Assembly: GCF_963169125.1 (NCBI RefSeq)
Contig: NC_084798.1
Coordinates: 105,169,970-105,233,969, forward strand
Source: Humulus lupulus
Taxonomy: Eukaryota > Streptophyta > Magnoliopsida > Rosales > Cannabaceae
Direction of reading: 5' to 3'
Length of the DNA stretch: 64,000 bases
Part shown: piece by piece, positions 20,786 to 31,624 of the stretch
Layout: each line of letters opens with the position of its first letter
Numbering within the stretch: position 1 is the first letter of the stretch
The notes under the pieces: model-generated
Seen by the model: only the letters and a program-made list of their open reading frames with translations
The model's database searches: none
What the model was told of the DNA's origin: nothing
Made by a program: the position numbers and the translations under genes

Positions 20786-22646
20786 TGTTGGAAAAACTCA
20801 TACAGGATCTTTATTTATTTTCATGTATATCTAATATTAAACAAATTAATACGAGATAGCCTAAAACATGTTTCTAAAATTGAATTCAAAGATAAACAAA
20901 TAATATAATACTTACAGTATACGCAGCGGAATTAAAGAGTCCTTCCTTCAGTTTCTCTAACTCTTGTATCCTCTCTATCGCAGAGTATTATCAAGAAACT
21001 GAACCGATCTTCTATTTTCTTCACGATCTTCCAATGTATCCTTAGAACCACCTAGACTAGTGTGGGCAATTCTCAACACATGAGATAGATATAGAGAAAA
21101 GAAGAGAAAATAACAAAGTGGCTTAGAAAAGGACTTGTGTTTAGAGAGAATATAAAACTATCAGAAAATCTGACTTGTGACTTATCTGCCGTCTCTTAAA
21201 TCTTCTCTCTAAGCACTCCTTTTATAGACTCAATTAGGCCATTTAATTTAATTAAAAAATCAATAAAATAACAGCCATTTTGAAGCCCTAGGTCGAAATT
21301 ATCATGGGCTATAGGCCCGTGAAATTTCCCATTTGATTATAAGCCCATTGGACTTAAAATCAAGGCCTGTATTATTTTCTATTGATTTAATTAATTAAAT
21401 AATTATTTAAATCCTTTATCAAATTAATTATTTATAATTTGAACCTTGATTTGAATTTATTTATTAATTTAGATACCAATTTATCTTAATTAATAAATCT
21501 GCCATAATTTCTCTTTTCTTCTCAAAATTACACAACTCTGTGAAACTATCCAAAATTGACCTGGTCAACTTTGATAATTCTAATTGATGATTAAATCAAT
21601 TAATTGAGACTATCTAGATGATTTTATCCAAGGTACAATGGGGACCATGGGCCTATGAAATCAAGCTCCAATAAGTTATCATAAATTTAACAAATAAATT
21701 TACTAACTTATTAATTCCTCGTGACTCCACTATAGACTTGGAATTGCACTCTTGAATTCATAGAACGCTCTATAAAAAATATAGATACGCTATTAATTAT
21801 CCATTGTTACAACCATAATTTTCACTCAATCCTCTATAGATGGTCTACAATGAGATAGGACTAAAATACCGTTTTACCCCTCATTGTATTTTATCCTTAA
21901 AACACTTAGTTCCTTGTAAATGATATTTCAGTAAACTAATTTAATTACTGAAATGAGATCTCTATCATTTAACACCTTGAACCAAACTAAAAGGAAACCA
22001 TCATTTCACTTCTTCATCAGAAGCTATAGATGTTCATATCTATGATTAACACTCCCACTCAATTGTACTACCGAGTTCCCAAGATGTAAGTATGGGCTAG
22101 TCCGTAGGGTAAGCTGGTAACGAACAAGTCAAAGAACTCAAATAATACAATCAGTTAGAATACTAACCACTCAGAATTGAGATTGAATTGACCTATGGTC
22201 AACTATATGATATGACTAGAATAGATAATAACGATATGTTTACTTATCTTATCAACTGTCAATATCGGTACTGTCCGATGTAACAAATGCATCCGATCTT
22301 ATCTACTTTGCTAATGTTCTGGAAAGAACATAACACTGTAATGTGTAAGTAGATCATATCGTAGATTGGCAAGTCAGTGTAAATCCGGTGCACTGACTAA
22401 TCTTAGGACTAACTTATTTTTGAACATATAATCATATTTATATTCCACTGTGATTACGTCACTATAAATAAGATTAGCTATATGCTCGGGATTTAATAGA
22501 AGTTTATATTAAACAAATAATCATGAAAATAAAACATGTGAGCAAAGTGATTGACCAAGTCAAAAAAAATGATTTCTATTCTTTTATTGATAATAAAATG
22601 AGATTACAAATAATTTGGGTTTTAATTAGGGCATAAAACCCCAACA
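20786..22646 (-). mobile_element. Solo LTR, probably Copia-like, minus strand
   Basis: This 1,861-bp LTR reads on the minus strand from TGTTGGGGTTTTATGCCC to TTTTTCCAACA. It is flanked by GAGAC (20781-20785) and AAGAC (22647-22651), a 5-bp duplication with one change. A minus-strand TATA box, CTATAAAAGGAGTGC, lies near 21227, and AATAAAAG lies near the start. Gag of B continues on both sides. It has no internal domain or primer site. The superfamily is a guess from general LTR style. Confidence 0.85.
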
Positions 22647-24430
22647 AAGACATCCCAGCAAATCCATCTATGCCACGGCCAAATCCTCGACACAGAGAAC
22701 TGAATCGGCACTTCCTCCAACCCAAGAAATTGAAGTAGACTAAGGGTGAGCTAATATCGTCTATCTTGATGGAACAAGGATAGGTTCACCAATAAGGCAT
22801 CCTCCATAGCCAATTCAGAATCCAACACCACCTCGCCCTCAAAGGAATGTTAAAGATCGAGGGGATAGCAGAAAGAATCCTCCCCCTCAGAAGACACTTA
22901 TATCCCATGGTCTCGCGCTAATGATCCAAGTCCTCGATCCTAGCCACAAGCTATAAGCTTCGCGAATCGATGCTACTGGATAGAGAGCCAACGTGGGGGC
23001 AGGCATGAAAGGGACCTGAGGAATCACTTAAGCTCTACACAAAGCCTTCGATCTGACCCACATTCTGACAAAGAGGACGTCAAACTCGCAACGATGATTT
23101 GAGTTATACTCAGGCTAGGGGAGACCCGTCCATTGAACGTGACAGTGGAAACGTCCCGCCTAACGGAGCTCAAGCTTGGAGGGATGATAACCCATCTAAC
23201 ACGTACAATAGGATGGGAGCTGATAATCAGCATGTGAATAACCTAGACCCCATGGATCCAGCCCTTGAACAGCTAGCCCTAATAGAAAAACAGATGGAGA
23301 AACTCATATCTGGAAAAGCAGTCAAGGATTGCGATTCTGATGAGGAGCTTAAGCCATTTGCTCCTAACATTGCAGTAGCTCCTTATCTTTTTGGATTCAG
23401 TATGCCGAACATGCCCATATATGATGGAAACACTGACCTGTCCAATCATCTCAAGACCTTCAACACGTGTATGATGGCCCAAAACGTCGGGTTTGACCTA
23501 AGATGTATCCTATTCCCAGCAACACTGATTGGACTGGCCAAGTTATGGTTCAACAAGTACAAAAATAATTCAATCACCTCATGGAAGAAACTATCTTCCA
23601 AGTTTAAGAGGCAATTCCGAGTTGGGGAGGAATCTCGTGTTGAAGTCGATTCGTTGGCCAACATCAAACAACAACCTGGTGAGTCCCTGAAGGCATATCT
23701 TAACTAATTTACCAATGCAACAACACGAGGTGGGGATGTTGATGGCAGCTCCAACACGCTCATGGCTATGAGGACAGGGATCACAGTAGGAGGTGATTTA
23801 TGGAAAGAGCTCCAGTGGAAAGGAATTAAGAGTGTATATGAATTCCTGGCTCGAGCTCATGAATGGATGAATTTAGAGGAGGCACAATCTGCTATCGTGA
23901 GAATCAGCCAGACTTTGTTCATCCAATTGGAGCGATAATGGTTGTTGTAGCTACGTCTTAGCTTGCTACCCAGAATAACTAGGCGAGGGGTAATAAGTAG
24001 AAGGGGACTAGTGAGGGCGACCAGAATGGCACTGAAAAGAATAACCCCGGTAAAAAGTACAAATCCATCCACACCACCTATACTGACCTGACAGATACAC
24101 GCAAGCGTATCTTCTTGGAAAACTCTAATCGCATTCCATGGAAGAAACCAGAGCCCCTGAAGCACCAGAGGGCGGAGAAAGACCCAACCAAATTCTATCG
24201 ATATCACAGTGACATCAGCCATAACACTGACGATTTCTGTCAACTAAAAGATGAGATCGAGACTCTCATTTAGGTCGGACCGTTAGCCCAATATGCGAGA
24301 AATAGAGTAGCTCCCAATCAGCCAGCGAGACAAAACATTCGACCCGCTTAGGAAAATCTGGTCAATCAACCGCAGGCTCATCCAGATCATGGAAATCAGA
24401 TTGCCCTTTCTCCAATAGAAAGGAGGGACA
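22647..24430 (+). pseudogene. Element B gag, capsid and nucleocapsid part
   Basis: The central open frame 23099-23707 (202 residues) is a retrotransposon gag capsid domain: PNMPIYDGNTDLSNHLKTF, LAKLWFNKYKNNSITSWKKL, FKRQFRVG and QQPGESLKAYLN. A stop follows at 23705-23707. The frame then continues with broken nucleocapsid: KFYRYHSDISHNTDDFCQL at about 24190-24246. In element C the equivalent reads CHFHNDCGHDTNECNQL, so one zinc-binding cysteine has become tyrosine. Upstream, 22652-23098, is a low-identity gag spacer. It would form particles and bind RNA if intact. Confidence 0.83.
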
Positions 24431-24704
24431 TAGCCATTATTATCGGAGGACCTCATTTAGCAGCCACGAGTAATGGGGCCCAGAAGTGGTACATATAGGA
24501 GCTGAAAATCAACAATGGTACTGAGTTCATTCCAGAGCAAAGGTTGACAAAAAATAGCAGTTGGAGAAACAACCAATCATTTTCACGAAAGAGGACACTA
24601 ACCATGTCTAGTTCCCACATAATGATCCACTGGTGATAACCGTTCAGCTCGCCAATCAAAGAGTACGGAGAATACTAATTTATAATGGGAGCTCTGTAAA
24701 CATG
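24431..24704 (+). pseudogene. Element B protease, first part, cut by element C
   Basis: The sequence leads to [21 protein letters not shown] at about 24640-24703. The D-G-S-S active site of retroviral-type aspartic protease is here YNGSS, so the catalytic aspartate is lost. Element C entered at the codons after SSVNM; the gene resumes at 57161 after an ACATG duplication. Confidence 0.83.
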
Positions 24705-25332
24705 TGTTTACCCAAAAATGGACTACCTGATGACGTGGATGGATTGATCTACACATGGGAAACACATGGAAGTTTTAAGTGAGCATATCCTCCTCGACCC
24801 TCGACTAGGAGATCATTGGCTTATCAAGTATCATAATTATGGGCGACCAGCCTTGTCACATATACTCAGTTATTCCCTTCAGATGTGCAATCTTGTAATT
24901 ACGTATTAATTATAATTTTCATTATTATTTAGATACGCATGTATTAAGTGTAATTAAGGCCCATTAGCCCATGTAAACCTCCTTGAGCCTATAAATAAGA
25001 ATCAAAGGGCTCAAGAGATGGGACTTTTGAACATTTGGCTTGAGAATGTTTGAGCTGAGAGATTCTAAAGAGAAAAGGAGTGTTGTTATCCATTACAATT
25101 GTATTTATCTGAGATTTAGTGAAACTCGTGAATGCTAGTTCATTGATCACTGTTCTTGGAATACTACATCAATAAGAACACTAAGTGGACATAGGTTGTT
25201 ACCAAGCTATTGGGGTTGAACCACTATAAATTGTTTGTGTCGTTTATATTTTCGTCTAGAGTTCTTCTCATTTTCATCTAACTTTATATCGTTTATCTGA
25301 CTCCGTGTCGTTGACCAATTTGAGGGTCAACA
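24705..25332 (+). repeat. 5' LTR of element C
   Basis: 628 bp from TGTTTACCC to GGGTCAACA. It has a TATA box CTATAAATAA at 24989-24998. It is nearly identical to the 3' LTR at 56525-57160; the visible differences are scattered single bases and a few small insertions or deletions. Confidence 0.94.
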
Positions 25333-25335
25333 TTT

Positions 25336-25354
25336 TGGTGCTTTCATTGAGAGC
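25336..25354 (+). other. Primer-site region of element C
   Basis: TGGTGCTTTCATTGAGAGC, three bases beyond the LTR. It differs from element B by one base although the LTRs of B and C are otherwise unlike. The tRNA is not identified. Confidence 0.68.
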
Positions 25355-25381
25355 TGAACTCAAGACTTCCAATAAAATCAA

Positions 25382-27496
25382 ATGGCGAAAACATCCAAAA
25401 AGACGGGACAAACTTCTGGTGCTGCATCCACCCAGCCTCCTCCACAAAATGTGGTTGAAGATGAACCACAATTGGATTTTGAAGAGGAGGAGATGGATTC
25501 TAAGACCTTAAGGACAACACTGATTGTGTTGCAGGAGGAGTTAGTCAATCTGAGGGCTAATCAAGAGAATGTGGCTGAGATGATGGCATTGCAATAGAGG
25601 GAAATTGACCATCAACGTCAAGAGTTGAATGAGTGGCAGGCTAACATGGACCGCCACAGAGAGATGCCACTTCCGCCTTGGAAGCAGCCATTCAATTGGC
25701 TCGAGGAGAACCTGCGCCAACTTCTCAACCGGATGAGCCACCAAGTGCACCACCACAACAAGACCCAAACTCAAGTCATCCACCTCAACCGGCAAGTCCT
25801 CTAAGGCCAGAGCAACCTCCTGTTGCTCAACAGGATATTCCATTTCAAGATCCTGAGAAACAGCCACCTCCTTGTGCTGGTCGAGATAATCCCCAGCGTC
25901 AAAGGCAAAATAGGGCGGGGCAGCCTCCCTGAAGCCCTAAATGCCAAACTACTGAGGAACTGAATCCTTTGAGTAGGGGACAGTGTCCTTCTGCTAACAG
26001 AAGGCATGTCGAGTCTGGCTCTGTGGTCAGGGGCCCCCCACGACATAATAATGTCCGGGGACCCACCAACCAACGCAGGCCTCCCCATGACACTCGAGAG
26101 GTACCAGCAAGAGGAGGGAATAATGCAACCAGCAGGTCGCGCCAAAGCCAATCACATTTTAGGGATGGTCACGATTACAGCAAAGCTAATTCTGACAAGG
26201 GAAATGCTGGTCGAGGGCTAGGAGAGAAAGGTGGAGAAAGAAACCTTCCACCAAGAAAAATAGGCATGCGAGCCAGAACGCTGGGGGCAGCCTAGGCAAC
26301 CTAACGTCTTTGATCGGTTGGGCGCTAGCGAGCAAAGGCGTAGAGATGACAACTTGAGGGATGTGCTCAACGATAAGTGGGAAAGGCACGAGTACGCTCC
26401 TCCAGCACCGGTCGCCCTAGCGATACCAGACGTAGTACAGGCCCAGATCGATGCATTGAATCAAGTCGTACAACAGGTAGTGGGGAGCAGAACATCCCAC
26501 ATTGAGTATGATCAGAGAAGAGGCACTCCATTCATACAAAGAATAGCAATGGCAGAAACCCCAAGCAAGTTTAAGATGCCTGTATTGCCCAACTTTGATG
26601 GATATGAGGACCTGGTATCTCATGTGATTAAATTTGAGATACAGATGGACATCTAGAAGGTGTCGGATGATGCTCGTTGCAGAATCTTTTCAGCCACCTT
26701 ATCCGATACTGCTCAGGAATGGTTTTTCAAATTCCCTACTACTAGCATAGTGTCATGGGAGATGTTCGTAAAGGAGTTCTATGGGCAATTCTACGCTGGT
26801 CGAGTACATTCGACTGAAGCCAATCAACTGGTCGAGATACGCCAGAAGGAGGGAGAATCCTTAAAGGAATATGTCCAACATTTTATGTGAGTGGTAGTTG
26901 GAGCTAAGACGGTTGGCGATGGGGGGAAAATGATGGCACTTACTGCTGGAGTGTGGCGCCACTCACCCCTCTGGAATAGTTTAAGGAAGAACGGGGTGAA
27001 GAGTACCCAAGAATTCCTTGATCGAGCAGACTGGTACATCAAGCTCGAAGAGGCGATTGCTAACGAAGGGAAGTCACCTGCAGGAGACAAGGGACCAAAG
27101 GAAGATCCCGCCAAAGCTGCCAATGGGTCAGATAAACCCAACGGCAACGGCAAAAACAATAGGAAAAATGGTGGGAAAAGGGCAAACAACGAGCCATCAA
27201 CGTCTGAGAATAAGCGCCCTAAGGGTAACAGATACGAGCCAAGATTCACCAATTACACGGCTATAGTCGAAAGCAGGGCGGAGGTGTACCAGGTGACCAA
27301 CACCAATGTCCCTTACAAGCAATCAGCACCGATAACGAAAGATATCTCCAAGAGAGATGCAACCAAGTTTTGTCATTTTCACAACGACTGTGGTCATGAC
27401 ACCAATGAGTGCAACCAGCTGAAAGATGAAATTGAGTTCCTTATCAGACAAGGACACCTGAGGAGATATGTACGAACCACTGGAGGTTCTCAGTGA
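25382..27496 (+). pseudogene. Element C gag (broken)
   Basis: Starts MAKTSKKTGQTSGAAS at 25382 with an acidic, coiled N-terminus, then a stop at 25595 and a Pro/Gln-rich spacer in shifted frames. The capsid domain spans 26318-26890: FKMPVLPNFDGYEDLVSHV, DTAQEWFFKFP, FVKEFYGQFYAG and KEGESLKEYVQHFM, with stops at 26654 and 26888. The segment 26891-27496 ends in a nucleocapsid zinc finger of CX2-3H type, FCHFHNDCGHDTNECNQL, followed by FLIRQGHLRRYV. This arrangement is usual for Tat gag. It would assemble the particle if repaired by nature; here at least three stops block it. Confidence 0.88.
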
Positions 27497-28164
27497 GAGG
27501 CTCAAATAGGCAACGAACAGGCACTCGTATGCCAACGCTCGCCCCTTTACAGCCAGCTCATGTGGCAGGTACATTGTTAACCATCTGTGGCAGCCCACAC
27601 CTAGGAAGAGATAGTGGGAAGGCAAGGGAGCGATACTCCCAAACCTTATGCCACGACCAAGACATTGAAATGCTGAATGTGGAGGAGCGAACTCCCAAGA
27701 AATCTCGAACAGAGGAAGAACTGATAACTTTCTCTGAGCTTGATGCTCAACACGTGTGGTTCCCTCATTTGGACCCTCTGGTTGTGGATGTCCAAATCGC
27801 CAATATTATGGTTAAGTGGGGGTTAGTGGACACAGGGAGCTCAGTAAATATTTTGTACAAGTCTTCCCTGGAAAGGATGAAGTTGTCAGTGAAGGATTTG
27901 GAGCCATGCAACCAAACCATTTATGTTTTTTCTGGCGAAGGGCTTGCGCCAACGGGGTCGATCAGGCTTCCGGTCACAGTAAGAACTGCACCTGCGAACA
28001 GGAAATTACTCACTACTTTTATAGTAGTCGATTGTCCTTCTGCATATAATGTTGTGATTGGAAGGCCTATTCTAGTCGACCTGCGAGCCGTAACCTCGGT
28101 CTGGCACCTCACCATGAAGTTTCCAACTGACGCAGGGATAGGATGCGTGTTGGGAAACCAATGA
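27493..28164 (+). pseudogene. Element C protease region (open)
   Basis: A continuous frame of 223 residues. The aspartic-protease active site, GLVDTGSSVNILY, is intact at about 27820-27860, followed by GSIRLPVTV and the second hydrophobic motif YNVVIGRPIL. It overlaps the end of gag by four bases in a different frame. The protease would cut the Gag-Pol polyprotein. The domain itself looks undamaged, but downstream pol is broken, so I call it part of a pseudogene. Confidence 0.87.
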
Positions 28165-29235
28165 GAACCAAGGGAATGCTACAATTCCTTGATTGCTAAA
28201 AGTGAAAAAGGGTGGATCGAGGGAAGGAGCCAAAAAAGGGTTGCAATTGGCCAATGAAATACAAGCCCAATCAGCTGAGCACATTGCCAAATAGGGTGTT
28301 TCCCAAAGTGAGGATAGAGATTTAGATCCTCGCCTTGGGGCTTTTGAGGATGATGTGGGACCAGTCGAGGACCTCAAGGAGGTCCAATTCGATGAGACAG
28401 ATCCGACCAGGGTTGTGAAAGTCGGTAAAAACTTAGAGACAACAACAAAACAAAAACTGGTGGAATTTTTGAAGAAGAACCAGGAGGTCTTTGCCTAGTT
28501 GCACAAAGATATGGTTGCAATTGACCCAGCAGTTATCAGCCATGTCTTGCACATAGATAAAAGTTTTCCACCAGTACAACAGAAAAGAAGGCTGCTTGAC
28601 AAGGATAGATCAAAAGTTTTAAAGAAGAAGTTGAGAAGCTGAAGGAGAACGGATTCATCAGGGTAGTGTTTTATCCATCATGGGTCTCTAATCCCGTACT
28701 GGTTCCCAAGCAAAATGGAAAGTAGAGAACATGCGTGGATTTCACAGACCTTAATAAAGCCTGCCCAAAGGATTATTTCCCACTCCCAAGGATCGACTAG
28801 CTGGTCGATGCCACTTCAGAGCATGAGATCCTATCATTCATGCATGCATACTCTGGGTATAATCAGATCAGTATGCACCCACCTGATGAGGATCACACTA
28901 GCTTTCAGACCGATATAGGGATTTACTGTTACAAAGTAATGCCTTTCAGTTTGAAAAATGTTGGTGCAACTTACTAATGACTAGTCAATCACATGTTCAA
29001 AGAGCTGATCGATGTAAACATGGAATTATATGTTAATGACATGCTGGTTATGTCAAAGAAGGCAGAAGAACACATCGGAGACCTGGAAGAGTGCTTCAAT
29101 GTCTTAAACAAGTATCAGATGAAGTTGAATCCCCTTAAGTGTTCCTTCGGAGTTGTATTAGGGAAATTCTTGGGATTTATAGTGAACTCATGAGGTATCG
29201 AAGTTAATCCTGAAAAGATCAGGGCCCTGATCGAT
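28165..29235 (+). pseudogene. Element C reverse transcriptase (broken)
   Basis: After a protease-RT linker (28165-28440), RT shows VSNPVLVPKQNGK (28690), DLNKACPKDYFPLPRID (28746-28797), SLKNVGATY (28951) and YVNDMLV (29030). Two catalytic aspartates are changed: FMDAYSGY is FMHAYSGY near 28840 and YVDD is YVND. Stops occur at about 28498, 28724, 28798, 28976 and 29191. It is inactive. Confidence 0.88.
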
Positions 29236-29865
29236 ATGAAGTCACCAACAAAGATAAAAGATGTTCAAAGCTTAACCGGGAGGATTGCCGCTTTAAGTAG
29301 ATTTATCTCCAAATTTATGGACAAGTGCGTCCCATTTTTTAATCTACTTAGGGGCAATAAGAAATTCGAATGGACGGAGGAGTGTGAACAGGCTTTCCAG
29401 GCTCTAAATTCTCATATGTCGCAACCACCGATTTTATCCAAGCCGGTTGAAAAGGAAACTTTATTCATCTATTTGGTGGTCATAGAATATGCTGCTGGTG
29501 CTGTCCTAGTAAGAGAGGAGACACATATGCAAAAAGTTGTGTATTATATAAGCAAAAGGCTAATAGAAGCAGAATTATGATATCTGCCCATTGAGAAATT
29601 AGCCTACTGCTTGATCTTAGCCTCCAAAAAGCTGCGACCATACTTCCAAGCTCATCCCATCGCAGTACTCACCGACCAGCCACTACGGCAAGTCCTGCAG
29701 AAACCAGAAGCCGCTAGTCGATTATTAAAATGGGCAGTTGAACATGGACAATTCGATATTTCTTACTTTCCACTAGCAGCAGTGAAGGGACAAGCTCTAG
29801 TAGACTTTGTCGCGGAGCTCACTAGGCTCCAGGACATTGAGCCGACAGAAGGGCCTGAACCTCAA
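29236..29865 (+). pseudogene. Element C RNase H (broken by one stop)
   Basis: Sequence LRGNKKFEWTEECEQAF (29349), YAAGAVLVREE and VVYYISKRL (29536), then after a stop at 29578-29580 the tail IEKLAYCLILASKKLRPYF and PLRQVLQKPEA. Good agreement with A and B. It would act as the RT-linked RNase H. Confidence 0.85.
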
Positions 29866-30319
29866 AGCCAAACTCCCTCTTGGAAGTTGTTCATAGATGG
29901 CTCTTCTAATGAGCACAACGCTGAAGCAGGTGTGATCTTAGTCACGCTTGAAGGACATCGATTCCACTGCACAATCAGATTCGACTTCATAGCGTCCAAT
30001 AACAAAGCCGAGTACGAAGCTTTGCTCGCAGGATTAAGATTAGCCAAAGACATGAACATAGAGTCGCTTGAAATCTATAGTGACTCCCAGTTAGTGGTTA
30101 ATCAAATTACTGGAGAATATCAAGCCCGGGGTCTGAAGATGGTTTCTTATTTAAACAAAGCAAAGTATTTGTTGGCACAATTTGAAAAATATACTCTCCA
30201 GCAAGTACCTCGCAACCAGAACTCAAACGTTGATGCTTTAGCCAAGTTGGCAAGCGCAAAGGATGCTGACACTTTGAATATAGTGCCTGTTGAACGTTTA
30301 TCGGCACCAAGCATTCAAG
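29866..30319 (+). pseudogene. Element C second RNase H (Tat hallmark), apparently intact domain
   Basis: Reads WKLFIDGSSNEHNAEAGVIL (29881), SNNKAEYEALLAGLRLAKD (29997), EIYSDSQLVVNQITGEYQAR (30069) and QVPRNQNSNVDALAKLAS (30200). The D, E, D and final D residues expected of an RNase H fold are present. This extra domain between RNase H and integrase defines the Tat group. It is in one open frame from 29611 to 30357, the best preserved part of this pol. Confidence 0.87.
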
Positions 30320-31563
30320 CAGCAGCACATGGATGGCACCTTTCATCAAATACTTAGAATGTGGAGTATTGCCATCGGACAGAAACAAAGCTAGAGCCCT
30401 CCAAAGGCAATTGGCTCAGTTCATCCTGGTCGACATAGTGTTATACAGAAGAGGGTACTCAATGCCCCTCCTAAGGTGTGTATCAAAAGAAAAGGCTAAA
30501 GAATTAATGCGAGAAGTCCATGAAGGTTTCTGCGGAGATAATGCTAGGAGCAGAGTTTATCAAAAGAGATCCTAAGGCAAGGATACTTCTGGCCAACGAT
30601 GAATGAAGACTCTGTGGATTTTGTTCGAAAATGCGACAAGTGCCAAAGGTTCTCCAAGATACCATGAGCAGCCCCTAATGAGCTAAAACAGATGCAAAGC
30701 CCGTGGCCATTCGCAGTATGAGGAATAGACTTGATCGAGTCTTTGCCCACGGGAAAAGGCAACGTCAAGTATGCCATGGTTGCTATTGACTACTTCACGA
30801 AGTGGGCCGAAGCTGAGCCACATGCAACAATAACGACCAAGAAAGTTCAGGATTTTGTGGTCAAGAACATCGTGTGTCGCTATTAGTTTCCAAGGAAGAT
30901 TGTCTCAGATAATGGCACACAATTCGATAGTGATCTGTTCATCGATTTTTGAGAAAGGCATGGGATTATCAAGAGCTTTTCTTCAGTAGCTCATCCACAA
31001 GAAAACGGACAGGTTGGGACTGTCAACAAGACACTGAAGGATACTCTAAAGAAAAGGCTTGAAGAAGTGAAGGGAGCATGGCCAGAATAGTTACCTAAAG
31101 ACCTTTTGTCATATAGAACATCCCACAGAATAGCAATAGGCCATACTCCATTTTCCTTGGCCTATGGGTATGAAGCTATGTTGCCTATTGAATTAGATCC
31201 ACCATCACATCGAAGGTTGGCATACGATCAAAATGTTAATACTCAGTTATTTATGGAATCTCTAGATTTGGTCGATGAAAGGCGCGAGCAATCTCAACTC
31301 TGAGTAGCAGCTTACCAGCAAAAGGTTGCTCGGTATTTCAACTCTAAAGTACACGAAAGAAGATTTAATGTGGGAGATTTGGTACTTAGAAGAGTTTTCC
31401 TCAACACCCGCGATCAAGCTGCTGGAGTGCTTGGACCTAACTAGGAAGGGCCATACCAAATCGAAGAAGTCCTTAATCCAGGCACCTATAAACTTGCTCG
31501 CTTAAATGTACATCTCATTCCTCGTTATTAGAATGGAGAACACATGCACAAATATTATCAATA
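30320..31563 (+). pseudogene. Element C integrase (broken)
   Basis: Zinc finger with REVHEGFCGDNA (the two histidine/cysteine ligands partly changed) and KCDKCQRFS near 30640. Core: VAIDYFTKWAEAEP (30780), IVSDNGTQFDS (30900) and PQENGQVGTVNKTLKD (31000), where the usual Glu before the V-N-K-T block is Gly. Then TGHTPFSLAYGYEAMLP-like codons at 31140 and GDLVLRRVF at 31375. Stops are present near 30885, 30951, 31090, 31303, 31441 and 31530. No chromodomain follows. Confidence 0.86.
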
Positions 31564-31624
31564 AAAAGTTCTTTTTAAAGAATTGGCTTGTATTAATTTC
31601 ACTTTTTACAAGTTTATGAACAAG
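31564..31624 (+). other. Element C sequence left of the D insertion
   Basis: Short non-coding stretch after integrase, ending ATGAACAAG. ACAAG (31620-31624) would be the D target duplication, but no matching copy is found at the right edge of D (52418), where sequence has been lost. Confidence 0.6.
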
